64,000 nucleotides of DNA from Streptomyces aurantiogriseus (GCF_014649375.1 NZ_BMSX01000006.1:310001-374000); one strand, 5' to 3'. Positions 26,973 through 35,725 are shown, numbered from the stretch's first letter. Numbers and translations are program-made. The notes: a model not told the origin generated them from the letters alone.

Positions 26973-28589
26973 ATGACCAGTCAGTCCACCCTGCAGTCCG
27001 TGCCTGCCCTCGGGACGCGCCCGGCCTCCGGCTCCAACCCGAGCCGCGCCGAGACCCGGGAGCAGCTCGCCAAGGCGTCGTACGACCTTCTCGTGATCGG
27101 CGGCGGCATCCTGGGCATCTCCACCGCCTGGCACGCCGCGCAGTCCGGGCTCAGGGTGGCGCTGGTCGACGCCGGCGACTTCGCCGGCGCCACCTCCTCC
27201 GCCTCCTCCAAGCTGCTCCACGGCGGTCTGCGCTACCTGCAGACCGGCGCGGTGAAGCTGGTGGCGGAGAACCACTTCGAGCGCCGTGCGGTCTCCCGCC
27301 AGGTGGCCCCCCACCTGGCGAACCCGCTCACGTTCTACCTCCCCGTGTACAAGGGCGGGCCGCACGGCGCGGCGAAGCTCGGGGCGGGTGTCTTCGCCTA
27401 CTCCGCACTGTCGGCGTTCGGCGACGGCGTGGGGCACCTGCTCTCGCCGTCGAAGGCCGCGCAGGACGTGCCCGAGCTGCGCACCGAGAACCTCAAGGCC
27501 GTGGCCGTGTACGGCGACGACCAGATGAACGACTCCCGGATGGCGCTGATGACGGTCCGCGCGGCCGTCGAGGCGGGCGCGGTCGTCCTGAACCACGCCG
27601 AGGTCACCGGCCTGCGCTTCACCCGGGGCCGGGTGACCGGTGCCGAGCTGCGCGACCGGCTGTCCGGCGACGAGTTCGGCGTGAACGCCCGGCTGGTGCT
27701 GAACGCGACCGGTCCGTGGGTGGACCACCTGCGCACGATGGAGGACCCGAATGCCGCGCCGTCGATCCGTCTGTCGAAGGGCGCGCATCTGGTCCTGAAG
27801 CGCACCTCCCCCTGGAAGGCCGCGCTCGCCACCCCGATCGACAAGTACCGCATCACCTTCGCCCTCCCGTGGGAGGACATGCTCCTGCTCGGCACCACCG
27901 ACGAGGAGTTCGAGGGCGACCCCGCCGAGGTCGCGGTCAACGACAAGGACATAGCCCAGATCCTGGACGAGGCCGCGTTCTCCATCCGGGACCAGCAGCT
28001 CGACCGGGACCTGATCACCTACGCCTTCGCGGGCCTGCGCGTGCTGCCGGGCGGCCCCGGTGACACGGCGAAGGCCAAGCGCGAGACCGTGGTGACCGAG
28101 GGCAAGGGTGGCATGCTGTCCGTCGCGGGCGGCAAGTGGACGACCTTCCGGCACATCGGCCGTACGGTGATGCAGAAGCTGGAGTCCCTGCCGGGCCACC
28201 CGCTCGGTGACGACTTCGAGCCGATCTCCTCGCTGCCGAAGAAGCTGCCGCTGCCGGGTGTCGCCAACCCGCGCGCGGTCGCCCACCGGCTGCTCGTCGA
28301 CCACCCGGCGCCCGGCCCGCGCATGGCCGCCGACACCGCCCGGCACCTGGCCACGCACTACGGCTCGCTGGCCTTCGACATCGCCCGCCTGGCGAACGAG
28401 AACCCGGAGCTGGGCGAGCGCGTCCACCCCGACGCCCCCGAGATCTGGGCGCAGGTCGTCTACGCCCGGGACAACGAGTGGGCCGAGACCGCGGACGACG
28501 TGCTGCGCCGCCGGACGACGCTGACGATCCGGGGCCTGGCCACGGACGAGGTGCGGGCGAAGGTGCAGGACCTGCTCGACAAGAAGTAG
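26973..28589 (+). CDS. glpD: FAD-dependent glycerol-3-phosphate dehydrogenase
   Basis: A 538-residue membrane-associated flavoenzyme that oxidises glycerol-3-phosphate to dihydroxyacetone phosphate and passes electrons to the quinone pool. The dinucleotide-binding motif is YDLLVIGGGILGISTAWHAA about residues 38-57, followed by GATSSASSKLLHGGLRYLQ and, later, the conserved GGKWTTFRHIGRTVM. The ATG at 26973 has GATGAGGAG close ahead. Last gene of the glycerol operon, with a strong hairpin 90 bases downstream. Confidence 0.95.
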   Translation: MTSQSTLQSVPALGTRPASGSNPSRAETREQLAKASYDLLVIGGGILGISTAWHAAQSGLRVALVDAGDFAGATSSASSKLLHGGLRYLQTGAVKLVAENHFERRAVSRQVAPHLANPLTFYLPVYKGGPHGAAKLGAGVFAYSALSAFGDGVGHLLSPSKAAQDVPELRTENLKAVAVYGDDQMNDSRMALMTVRAAVEAGAVVLNHAEVTGLRFTRGRVTGAELRDRLSGDEFGVNARLVLNATGPWVDHLRTMEDPNAAPSIRLSKGAHLVLKRTSPWKAALATPIDKYRITFALPWEDMLLLGTTDEEFEGDPAEVAVNDKDIAQILDEAAFSIRDQQLDRDLITYAFAGLRVLPGGPGDTAKAKRETVVTEGKGGMLSVAGGKWTTFRHIGRTVMQKLESLPGHPLGDDFEPISSLPKKLPLPGVANPRAVAHRLLVDHPAPGPRMAADTARHLATHYGSLAFDIARLANENPELGERVHPDAPEIWAQVVYARDNEWAETADDVLRRRTTLTIRGLATDEVRAKVQDLLDKK

Positions 28590-28677
28590 GCGCACCGGAA
28601 GAAGCCTCTGTGTCGGCCCACTCCCTGACCGGGGCCGGCACCGGGGGGCGGCCCCTCCGCACCGGGGCCGGAACGAC

Positions 28678-28714
28678 GGAAGGGGCGGCCGCCGCCGACG
28701 CAGCCGCCCCTTCC
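28678..28714 (+). terminator. Terminator after glpD
   Basis: GGAAGGGGCGGC (28678-28689) pairs perfectly with GCCGCCCCTTCC (28703-28714), a 12-bp stem with a 13-base loop. It closes the glpFKD operon. Confidence 0.75.
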
Positions 28715-28743
28715 GCACGCCCGCTTCTCCGGCGTACGGGCTC

Positions 28744-28905
28744 GTGGGGCCGGCCGAGCTGCCCTCCGACCGGCACGACGACGGGGCGGCCCGGGACCTG
28801 GGCAAGCCGTTCCCGCTCACGGAGCAGTGGGGTGGGAGGAGGACGACGGGCCGTACGAGCCTCGACGATCAAGCGGTGATCGCAGTTTGGGAGGCACTTC
28901 TGTGA
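28744..28905 (+). other. Possible decayed coding fragment
   Basis: A short in-frame stretch encodes about 50 residues (VGPAELPSDRHDDGAARDLG and onward) and stops at 28905. Its first two thirds use G or C at nearly every third position, like a real Streptomyces gene, but it has no plausible start or ribosome site and the last part loses this bias. I do not recognise the family. It may be a gene remnant between the glycerol operon and the next regulator, or chance. Confidence 0.25.
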
Positions 28906-28927
28906 TCAGCCCCCATAATGAACACCT

Positions 28928-28942
28928 AGACATCCGATGTCT
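28928..28942. promoter_or_regulatory. Perfect palindrome, operator of the adjacent FadR-type regulator
   Basis: AGACATC-C-GATGTCT is an exact 15-base palindrome ending 26 bases before the start of the regulator gene. FadR-subfamily GntR proteins bind short palindromes of this kind, so autoregulation is likely. The half-site GACATC recurs before gntK at 53959. Confidence 0.65.
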
Positions 28943-28968
28943 GGGCGATGAATGACAGGAGGCCGGTC

Positions 28969-29640
28969 ATGGCAGTCACCGATGAGGCGATCGAGAAGAT
29001 CAAGGGCATGATCGTCTCCGGTGCGCTGCGCCCCGGGGACCGGCTGCCCAAGGAGAGCGAGCTCGCCGCCGAGCTGGGCCTGTCCCGCAACTCCCTGCGG
29101 GAGGCGGTGCGCGCCCTGTCGCTGATCCGGATCCTGGACGTGCGGCAGGGCGACGGCACCTATGTGACCAGCCTGGATCCGCAACTGCTCCTGGAGGCGC
29201 TGAGTTTCGTCGTCGACTTCCACCGTGACGACACGGTCCTGGAGTTCCTCGCCGTGCGCCGCATCCTGGAGCCGGCCGCGACGGCGATGGCCGCCCTGCG
29301 CATCAGTGAGCAGCAACTGGACGCCCTGGACGCCCGGTTGGACAAGCTGGGTGACGAGCCCTCGGTGGAGGAGCTCGTCGCCTCGGACCTGGAGTTCCAC
29401 CGGGGCATCGTGCAGAGCGCCGGCAACTCGGTGCTGTGCTCGCTCCTCGACGGTCTGTCCGGGCCCACCACCCGGGCCCGGATCTGGCGCGGACTGACCC
29501 AGGAGGACGCCGTCGCCGGCACCCTGCGCGAGCACCGGGCGATCCTCGCCGCACTGCGCGACCGGGACGCGGAGGCGGCGCGGTCATGGGCGACCGTGCA
29601 CATCGCGAGCGTCGAGCAGTGGCTGCGGTCCAGCCTGTGA
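28969..29640 (+). CDS. GntR-family regulator, FadR subfamily
   Basis: A 223-residue one-component regulator. The winged helix-turn-helix spans about residues 5-70 (GALRPGDRLPKESELAAELGLSRNSLREAVRALSL). The all-helical FCD sensor follows, with metal-binding type residues in DLEFHRGIVQSAGN and the C-terminal EHRAILAALRDRD. I chose the ATG at 28969, preceded by AGGAGG; a start seven codons upstream lacks this. A perfect palindrome lies just upstream. No obvious metabolic target is adjacent (a PAC2-family gene follows), so the effector is unknown. Confidence 0.88.
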   Translation: MAVTDEAIEKIKGMIVSGALRPGDRLPKESELAAELGLSRNSLREAVRALSLIRILDVRQGDGTYVTSLDPQLLLEALSFVVDFHRDDTVLEFLAVRRILEPAATAMAALRISEQQLDALDARLDKLGDEPSVEELVASDLEFHRGIVQSAGNSVLCSLLDGLSGPTTRARIWRGLTQEDAVAGTLREHRAILAALRDRDAEAARSWATVHIASVEQWLRSSL

Positions 29641-29782
29641 GCGGCTCCGGAACGAGGGTGTTCGGGCGTGGCGAACGGGGCAGTGATCCGTTCACTCCCC
29701 CGTGCAAGGGGGCTGCGGGCGCCCCCGCGGGACGCCGTAAGGTTGGGTGGTCAGGCGAGGGCACGTCGGAAGGAGGCGCTGG

Positions 29783-30820
29783 GTGATCGAGCTCGAGGGG
29801 GTACCCGAGCTGATCGACCCGGTCATGGTGGCCGCGTTCGAGGGCTGGAACGATGCCGGCGACGCCGCCTCCACCGCGGTCGCGCATCTGGAGCGGGAGT
29901 GGAAGGGCGAGGTGTTCGCGGCGCTGGACGCCGAGGACTACTACGACTTCCAGGTGAACCGCCCCACTGTGTTCATGGACGGCGGCGTACGCAAGATCAC
30001 CTGGCCGACGACAAGACTGTCGGTGGTGCGGGTCGGCGGCGAGAAGCCGCGCGACCTGGTGCTCGTCCGCGGTATCGAACCGTCCATGCGCTGGCGCTCG
30101 TTCTGCAACGAGCTGCTCGGCTTCGCGCACGAGCTGGGCGTGGAGCTGGTGGTCATCCTGGGCGCCCTGCTCGGCGACACCCCGCACACGCGTCCCGTAC
30201 CGATCAGCGGGACGACGTCCGACGCGGACCTGGCCCGCCGCATGGACCTGGAGGAGACCAAGTACGAGGGCCCCACGGGCATCGTCGGCGTCCTCCAGGA
30301 GGCGTGCACGCACGCGGGCGTGCCGGCGGTCAGCCTCTGGGCGGCCGTACCGCACTACGTGTCGCAGCCGCCCAACCCGAAGGCGACGCTGGCGCTGCTC
30401 AACCGCCTGGAGGACCTGATCGACGTGCGCATTCCGCTGGGCGAGCTGCCCGAGGACGCGCGGGCCTGGCAGGTGGGCGTGGACCAACTGGCCGCGGAGG
30501 ACAGCGAGGTCGCCGAGTACGTCCAGACGCTGGAGGAGGCCCGGGACACCGCGGAGCTTCCGGAGGCCTCGGGCGAGGCGATCGCCCGCGAGTTCGAGCG
30601 GTACCTGCGGCGCCGGGACGGCGGCCCGTCCGGCCCGGCCACCGGCCACGCCACCGCGGACGGCGGCGACGGCCCGCCCTTCCTCCGCGAGAACCCCGGG
30701 GAGCGGACCCGACCGCCGAAGCCGCCGAAGCCGCAGACCGGCAGTGCGGAGAGCACGGACAGCACGGACGGCACCGACGACGGGAACACCTCGGACGACG
30801 GGGATTCGTCGGAGGAGTGA
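29783..30820 (+). CDS. PAC2-family protein
   Basis: A 345-residue protein with the PAC2 fold of eukaryotic proteasome-assembly chaperone 2. It starts IELEGVPELIDPVMVAAFEGWNDAGDAAS, the hallmark of the actinobacterial branch, then RGIEPSMRWRSFCNELLGFA and ALLNRLEDLIDVRIPL. The last 60 residues are disordered and very acidic/Ser/Thr-rich (STDGTDDGNTSDDGDSSEE). I chose the GTG at 29783, preceded by AGGAGG. A role in 20S assembly is not established in bacteria, but the protein is widespread in actinobacteria and sits 25 kb from prcBA here. Confidence 0.85.
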   Translation: MIELEGVPELIDPVMVAAFEGWNDAGDAASTAVAHLEREWKGEVFAALDAEDYYDFQVNRPTVFMDGGVRKITWPTTRLSVVRVGGEKPRDLVLVRGIEPSMRWRSFCNELLGFAHELGVELVVILGALLGDTPHTRPVPISGTTSDADLARRMDLEETKYEGPTGIVGVLQEACTHAGVPAVSLWAAVPHYVSQPPNPKATLALLNRLEDLIDVRIPLGELPEDARAWQVGVDQLAAEDSEVAEYVQTLEEARDTAELPEASGEAIAREFERYLRRRDGGPSGPATGHATADGGDGPPFLRENPGERTRPPKPPKPQTGSAESTDSTDGTDDGNTSDDGDSSEE

Positions 30821-30821
30821 G

Positions 30822-30849
30822 GGGGCGGTGCGCTCAGGCGCACCGCCCC
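30822..30849. terminator. Bidirectional terminator
   Basis: GGGGCGGTGCGC (30822-30833) pairs perfectly with GCGCACCGCCCC (30838-30849) around a TCAG loop, between the convergent PAC2 and beta-propeller genes. Confidence 0.8.
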
Positions 30850-30866
30850 TCGCTTCAGGCCTCGCC

Positions 30867-31832
30867 TCACACCTTCTTGACGGCCACCACGTCGTACTCG
30901 GTGTCGGGAGCCGGCTGCTCCACGTCGAAGCGCGCGTTCGGCAGGTAGAGGCGGTCGCCCCAGGCCGCGACCGTCGTCGGGATGCGGAAGCGCGGGTCGG
31001 TGATCCGGGCGATCGCCGTGCCGCGGGTGCCGGCCGCGTCGAGCCGGAACACGTCGATCGCGTTCTGCCACTGCTGGACGGCGTACAGGGTCCTGCCGAG
31101 CAGCAGCAGGCCGTCCCCGTTGGGGAGCCGGGACGTGCCGAGGTCGACCGTGCGGGCCGTTCCGGTGCGCGGGTCGACGCGCATGAGGCTGCCGCCGTTC
31201 GCGAAGGCGTTGACCACGAGCAGGGCACTGCCGTCGGGCGTGCGCTCGATGCCGTTGGCGGTGAAGCCGTCGCCCTGGACCCAGTCGCCGCTCAGCGGCA
31301 CGGTCTCCACGCCCTGCGGGGCGCCCTGCCGGCCGAGGACCACCTTGTACAGCTGCGGCTTGAAGGAGTCGGTGAACCAGGCGGCGCCCGGGGTGAGGAT
31401 CACGTCGTTCACGAACGCGCCGCCGGTGGCGTACACCTGCTCGGTCTCGCCCGTGCGGGCGTCGGCGGTGCGGATCTCGCCGCTGTCGCCGCCCGCGAGG
31501 AAGAGCCGGTCGTGCCGGTCGGTCCTCAGGCCGACGGTGGGGTGCCCGGCGCCGAGGCCCCGGACGACGACGGAACCGCGGCCGGTGGCGAGGCTCGCCC
31601 GGTACACGTCACCGTTGGCGAGGGAGCCGAAGTAGGCGGAGGGGCGGGTGCCGATGGCTATGCCCTCGGGCTGGAAGCCGTCGGGCAGCGGGAATCCGGT
31701 CGGCCACGCCGTGCCGCGCGTCTCGGCGGCGTGGGCGGTGGCGCCGGTAGCCCCGATCAGGGCCGCGCCGGACACGGCGGCGGCCGTGGTGAGAAGAGTT
31801 CTGCGGGACAAGGACCGTTCTGTGGGTGCCAC
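30867..31832 (-). CDS. Tat-exported SMP-30/gluconolactonase-like beta-propeller protein
   Basis: A 321-residue protein with a twin-arginine leader (SLSRRTLLTTAAAVSGAALIG, then AHAAE). The mature part has repeated blades such as NGDVYRASLATGRGS, GGDSGEIRTADARTGE and GGSLMRVDPRTGTARTVDLG, as in the SMP-30/strictosidine synthase-like superfamily. I chose the GTG at 31832, preceded by AAGGA; it leaves a short n-region before the twin arginines. No catalytic assignment is possible; a lactonase or a non-enzymatic propeller are both open. It lies downstream of mshC on the same strand, separated by a hairpin. Confidence 0.75.
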   Translation of the reverse strand: MAPTERSLSRRTLLTTAAAVSGAALIGATGATAHAAETRGTAWPTGFPLPDGFQPEGIAIGTRPSAYFGSLANGDVYRASLATGRGSVVVRGLGAGHPTVGLRTDRHDRLFLAGGDSGEIRTADARTGETEQVYATGGAFVNDVILTPGAAWFTDSFKPQLYKVVLGRQGAPQGVETVPLSGDWVQGDGFTANGIERTPDGSALLVVNAFANGGSLMRVDPRTGTARTVDLGTSRLPNGDGLLLLGRTLYAVQQWQNAIDVFRLDAAGTRGTAIARITDPRFRIPTTVAAWGDRLYLPNARFDVEQPAPDTEYDVVAVKKV

Positions 31833-31945
31833 TGTGCGTCCTTCCGCAAGGGAGCCGGCCGGGGCCGGCGAAGCGGTCAGCAATCGCTCACACCCCATCA
31901 CATGACAGGCGTCTCCCGCAGCCCTGACGGCGGATCACCGGGCAA

Positions 31946-31990
31946 GTGAGAAAAGCGCTTCCTCCCCGCGGGAGAAAGCGCCCCTCTCAC
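31946..31990 (-). terminator. Hairpin after mshC
   Basis: GTGAG at 31946-31950 and GCGCTT-C-CTCC pair with GGAG-A-AAGCGC and CTCAC ending at 31990, giving a long stem with small internal loops. It immediately follows the mshC stop on the minus strand. Confidence 0.6.
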
Positions 31991-32002
31991 AGGTCCGACG
32001 GA

Positions 32003-33232
32003 CTACAGCGCCACACCCAGCAGCGCGTCCACCGCCCGCGACACCACACCGGGCGCGCCGGTGTCCGTGCCGCCCTGCTCCTGCTGGAGCGCGGCCCAGC
32101 GGTCGACGGCGGCCAGCGCGGCCGGGGCGTCGAGGTCGTTCACGAGGGCCTCGCGGATCTCCTCGACGAGCGCCTCCGCGGGCGGGCCGTCGGGCCGGGA
32201 GACGGCGGCGCGCCAGCGCCCGAGCCGGTCCACGGCGTCCTGGAGCACCTGGTCGGTCCACTCCCAGTCGGCCCGGTAGTGGTGGGCGAGGAGGGTGAGC
32301 CGGATCGCGGCGGGGTCGACGCCGTCGCGCCGCAGCCGGGAGACGAAGACGAGGTTGCCCTTGGACTTGGACATCTTCTCGCCGTCCAGGGCGACCATGC
32401 CGGCGTGGACGTACGCCTTGGCCATGGGGAACTCGCCGGTGAGGGCCTGGGCGTGGGAGGCGCCCATCTCGTGGTGCGGGAAGGCGAGGTCGGAGCCGCC
32501 GCCCTGGACGTCGAAGCCCATGCCGAGGTGGTCCAGGGCGATGGCGACGCACTCGATGTGCCAGCCGGGCCGGCCGCGTCCGAGCGATCCGCCGTCCCAG
32601 CTCGGCTCGCCGTCGCGGGCCGCCATCCACAGCATCGGGTCGAGGGGGTTCTTCTTGCCGGGCCGCTCGGGGTCGCCACCCCGCTCGGCGGAGAGCAGCC
32701 GCATCGCGGCGGCGTCCAGGTGGGACACCTTGCCGAAGTGGGGGTCGGACTCGACGGAGAAGTAGATGTCCCCTTCGAGTTCGTAGGCGGCGCCGGCCTC
32801 GCGCAGGCGCTCGACGAGCGGCACGATGCCGGGTATCGCCTCGACGGCGCCTATGTAGTGGCGGGGCGGGAGCATCCGCAGGGCGGTCATGTCCTCGCGG
32901 AAGAGGGCCGTCTCCTTCTCGGCGAGGGCGACCCAGTCGACGCCGTCCCGCTCGGCCCGCTCCAGGAGGGGATCGTCGACGTCGGTGACGTTCTGGACGT
33001 AGTGAACCTGCCGCTTGGTGTCGAGCCACACGCGCTGAACCAGGTCGAACGCGTTGTAGGTCGCCGCGTGCCCCATGTGGGTCGCGTCGTACGGCGTGAT
33101 GCCGCAGACGTAGATACGGGCGACGGGACCGGGGTCGAGGGTGACCAGACCGCCGGTCGCGGTGTCGTGGATCCTCAGGTCGCGGCCCTGACCAGGCAGG
33201 GCGGGGACCTCGGAAGCGGGCCAGGCATGCAT
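32003..33232 (-). CDS. mshC: Mycothiol ligase MshC (Cys:GlcN-Ins ligase)
   Basis: A 409-residue enzyme that joins cysteine to glucosaminyl-inositol with ATP, the third dedicated step of mycothiol synthesis. It is a cysteinyl-tRNA synthetase relative: Cys43 in RIYVCGITPYDATHMGHAATYN (zinc ligand plus the HIGH-like HMGH), then ECVAIALDHLG and the KMSKSKGN loop at about residue 288. It lacks the full tRNA-binding C-terminus of CysS, which with the MHAWPASEVPALPG start distinguishes MshC. Mycothiol is the main low-molecular-weight thiol of actinomycetes. One MITE-like element lies directly upstream. Confidence 0.95.
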   Translation of the reverse strand: MHAWPASEVPALPGQGRDLRIHDTATGGLVTLDPGPVARIYVCGITPYDATHMGHAATYNAFDLVQRVWLDTKRQVHYVQNVTDVDDPLLERAERDGVDWVALAEKETALFREDMTALRMLPPRHYIGAVEAIPGIVPLVERLREAGAAYELEGDIYFSVESDPHFGKVSHLDAAAMRLLSAERGGDPERPGKKNPLDPMLWMAARDGEPSWDGGSLGRGRPGWHIECVAIALDHLGMGFDVQGGGSDLAFPHHEMGASHAQALTGEFPMAKAYVHAGMVALDGEKMSKSKGNLVFVSRLRRDGVDPAAIRLTLLAHHYRADWEWTDQVLQDAVDRLGRWRAAVSRPDGPPAEALVEEIREALVNDLDAPAALAAVDRWAALQQEQGGTDTGAPGVVSRAVDALLGVAL

Positions 33233-33354
33233 GTCATGAGCCTAACCGGACGGAAGTTCCGTATACGAACCGGAGCTGGCCAAGTGGCCGGGAAGGCGCT
33301 CTTGCACCATTCCGGTCCGCGTGCTGCGAAGGCTCCGGCGGGTCTCCGTCGGCC

Positions 33355-33512
33355 AGGGCCTGTCCGGCGGATCAGGTCGCGGGAGAGTGACGGTGCCTCG
33401 CGAGCCGGGGTGTGCGGGGGCGCGGGGAGTCCCCCAGCGCGAGGTTGTGCGAGCCGAGAGCGGGAGGGCGTGCCGGGCCCCGCGTCTGCGGCGGGATCCG
33501 CCGGACAGGCCT
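33355..33512. mobile_element. MITE-like inverted-repeat element, copy 1 (about 158 bp)
   Basis: Left end AGGGCCTGTCCGGCGG (33355-33370) and right end CCGCCGGACAGGCC (about 33498-33511) are inverted repeats. The inner part, with CCGCGTCTGCGGC near the right end and a G/C-rich stem around 33425-33435, resembles copy 2 at 36729-36987. No open frame fits inside. The right terminus carries CTAG, and the TAG is used as stop of the gene at 33511-34344. I recall sequences with these ends being common between Streptomyces genes; no search was done. Confidence 0.7.
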
Positions 33513-34344
33513 AGACGGGCGGCCAGGGGATCGCCGGCCACTCGCCGCTGGGTTCCGGATGCCGGCCGGAGTCCAGCAGCGCGTCGACACGCGCGCGCGT
33601 GGCGTCGAGTTCGGCGGAGGTGACGAGGGCGGTCAGGGTGGCGGCCAGCTCGCCGCCCGGCTCCAGGGTGCCCTTGAGGCCCTTGAGGACCTCGACGGCC
33701 TCTCCGGTGAGGGGCTCCCCCGCCCAGCCCCACAGGAGGGTGCGCAGCTTGTTGTCGACGTTGAAGGTGACGCCGTGGTCGATGCCGTACAGCTGTCCGG
33801 CGACGGTCGTCAGGAGGTGGCCGCCCTTGCGGTCGGCGTTGTTGATGACCGCGTCGAGGACGGCGAGCCGCCGCAGCCGCTCGTCGTCGGCGTGCACGAG
33901 GAGAGCCGTCTGTCCCTCGCCGACCTCGGCGAAGCCGATCGCCTTCCAGCCGGGCTCGGGCTCCTCCCCGTCGACGAGGGCGAGCAGCCCGTCCTCCGGG
34001 GACGCCTCGATCCACAGCTGGCACATGCCCTCGCCGTACGGCCCGTCCCGCAGCACGGTGGGCGGTACGAGCCCCCAGCCGGTCGCCTCGGAGACGGCGT
34101 ACGCGGCGACCTCGCGCTGGGCGAGGGTGCCGTCGGGGAAGTCCCACAGGGGTCTCTCCCCGGCGACGGGCTTGTAGACGCAGGTGGCCTCGCGGCCCTC
34201 GTGGGCGACGGTGCAGTACAGGGCCGCGTTGGAGGCGTCACGAATGCGCCCGCGCACGGTCAGCTCGCCCCGCGCGAGCAGTTCGGCGGAGGCCGGGTCG
34301 GCGGTCGTCACGCCCCGCGGCGGTATCCGTTCTGGCGCGGACAT
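33511..34344 (-). CDS. Kinase-fold conserved protein (SCO1664 family)
   Basis: A 277-residue protein of the actinobacterial family named after SCO1664, related to PI3/PI4-kinase and HipA folds. It has CVYKPVAGERPLWDFPDGTL, a likely phosphate-binding Lys region; the catalytic-loop-like DAVINNADRKGGHLL; and GIDHGVTFN, which resembles a DFG metal motif. I chose the ATG at 34344, preceded by GGAAGGA; it overlaps the DUF3090 gene by 37 bases, indicating coupling. The stop codon TAG lies in the terminus of a MITE-like element. The substrate is unknown. Confidence 0.82.
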   Translation of the reverse strand: MSAPERIPPRGVTTADPASAELLARGELTVRGRIRDASNAALYCTVAHEGREATCVYKPVAGERPLWDFPDGTLAQREVAAYAVSEATGWGLVPPTVLRDGPYGEGMCQLWIEASPEDGLLALVDGEEPEPGWKAIGFAEVGEGQTALLVHADDERLRRLAVLDAVINNADRKGGHLLTTVAGQLYGIDHGVTFNVDNKLRTLLWGWAGEPLTGEAVEVLKGLKGTLEPGGELAATLTALVTSAELDATRARVDALLDSGRHPEPSGEWPAIPWPPV

Positions 34345-34898
34345 ACGTGTCCTTCCGGGTCGAGCGGCAGACTGCACAGCGGGCAGGGCGGCCGGCCGGC
34401 GTTGACGACGTCGAGGGCTCTCTTGGCGAAGGCTCTCGCCTGGGCGCCGGTGAGCCGGACCCGCAGCATCGGGGGCCCGTTCTCCTCGTCCTGGAGCAGC
34501 CGCTCCTCGGCCTCGGCGAGGTCCTCCTCGGAGTCGGCGTCGAGCTCGACGAGGGCCTGTGCCTCGACGATCATGCGCTGCTCCTCGCCGTCCCAGGCGA
34601 GGGCCATGGTGCCGACCCGGAACTCCTCCTCGATCGGGGTCTCGAGGGGGGCGGTGTCGGCGATCTCGCTGGGTGCCATGGCCGGCACGGCGGCGTTTCC
34701 GCCGCTACGGCGTACGACCTCGTCCAGCAGCTCGTCCATGCGCTCGGCGAGCGCGGCGACCTGGGTCTTCTCCAGGGCCACACTGGTCACTCGGGAGCCG
34801 GCGGTGGCCTGGAGGAAGAAGGTACGGCGCCCGGGCAGTCCGACCGTACCGGCCACGAAGCGGTCCGGGGGGTCGTAGAGGAACACCTGACGGGACAC
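34308..34898 (-). CDS. DUF3090 family protein
   Basis: A 196-residue conserved actinobacterial protein of unknown function, starting SRQVFLYDPPDRFVAGTVGLPGRRTFFLQA. The middle contains VGTMALAWDGEEQRMIVEAQA. The C-terminus has a probable zinc-binding cluster CPLCSLPLDPEGHVC. The GTG at 34898 has GGGAG eight bases ahead. It overlaps the downstream kinase-fold gene and follows the phosphomutase gene, a trio that I recall as co-conserved across actinobacteria near mshC. Confidence 0.85.
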   Translation of the reverse strand: MSRQVFLYDPPDRFVAGTVGLPGRRTFFLQATAGSRVTSVALEKTQVAALAERMDELLDEVVRRSGGNAAVPAMAPSEIADTAPLETPIEEEFRVGTMALAWDGEEQRMIVEAQALVELDADSEEDLAEAEERLLQDEENGPPMLRVRLTGAQARAFAKRALDVVNAGRPPCPLCSLPLDPEGHVCPRQNGYRRGA

Positions 34899-34985
34899 GT
34901 CCTGTCTCCCTGGGAATCGTGGGTACGTGAACGTCCATGCGTGAACGCGCGTATGTGGACCGCTTCACCCTACTGCGGCCGACGA

Positions 34986-35672
34986 TCACGGTGCGCCCGC
35001 ACCGCCCCCGACCGTCGCGTCCTGCTCCGGGGGCTCCTCGCGGGGCACGAGGGAGGCGAAGTCACCGGTGTCCCCGAGGCGCACCAGAAAGGGCCGCAGG
35101 CGGGTGTAACGGATCGCGGTGATGGAACACGGTTCGACGGAGATCCGCTGGAAGAGGTCGAGATGGAGCCCGAGTGCGTCCGCCACGAGCGACTTGATGA
35201 TGTCGCCGTGCGAGCACATGAGGTAGACGGCGTCGGCGCCGTGGTCGCGCTCCACGCGCGCGTTCCACTCGCGCACCGCCTCGGCGGCGCGGGTCTGCAT
35301 GGCCCGCATGGACTCGCCCCCGGGGAAGGCGGCTGCGGAGGGGTGCGCCTGGACGACCTCCATCAGCGGCTCGTCCTTCAGCTCGGCGAGCTTGCGTCCG
35401 GACCAGTCGCCGTAGTGGCACTCCCCGATCCGCTCGTCGGTGTGCACGGGCAGCCCGGGGCGGGCGTCGAGGAGCGGCCGGATCGTCTCCTGGCAGCGCT
35501 CCAGGGGGCTTACGACGACCTCGGCGATCGGCAGTCCCTCGAGCCGCCCGGGCAGCGCGGCGGCCTGCTCGGCTCCGCGCTCGTCGAGGGCGACGCCGGG
35601 CGTCCAGCCGGCGAGCACTCCGGAGGTGTTGGCGGTGGAACGTCCGTGGCGGACGAGGATCAGCGTGGGCAT
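34986..35672 (-). CDS. Histidine phosphatase / phosphoglycerate-mutase-like protein
   Basis: A 228-residue member of the histidine phosphatase superfamily. The phospho-histidine motif is ILVRHGRSTANTSGVLAG near the N-terminus; the second active-site histidine is in YLMCSHGDIIKSLVAD, and the acid in GECHYGDWSGRK. It belongs with the MSMEG_4193-type subfamily found beside DUF3090 and the kinase-fold gene. The substrate is unknown. It is first in the leftward trio and divergent from corA by 53 bases, so both genes share a compact promoter region. Confidence 0.87.
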   Translation of the reverse strand: MPTLILVRHGRSTANTSGVLAGWTPGVALDERGAEQAAALPGRLEGLPIAEVVVSPLERCQETIRPLLDARPGLPVHTDERIGECHYGDWSGRKLAELKDEPLMEVVQAHPSAAAFPGGESMRAMQTRAAEAVREWNARVERDHGADAVYLMCSHGDIIKSLVADALGLHLDLFQRISVEPCSITAIRYTRLRPFLVRLGDTGDFASLVPREEPPEQDATVGGGAGAP

Positions 35673-35725
35673 GCCGCCCAGGGTAGGGGTACGCCCGGAA
35701 GCACAGGTGAACAGCGGAAGGGAGA

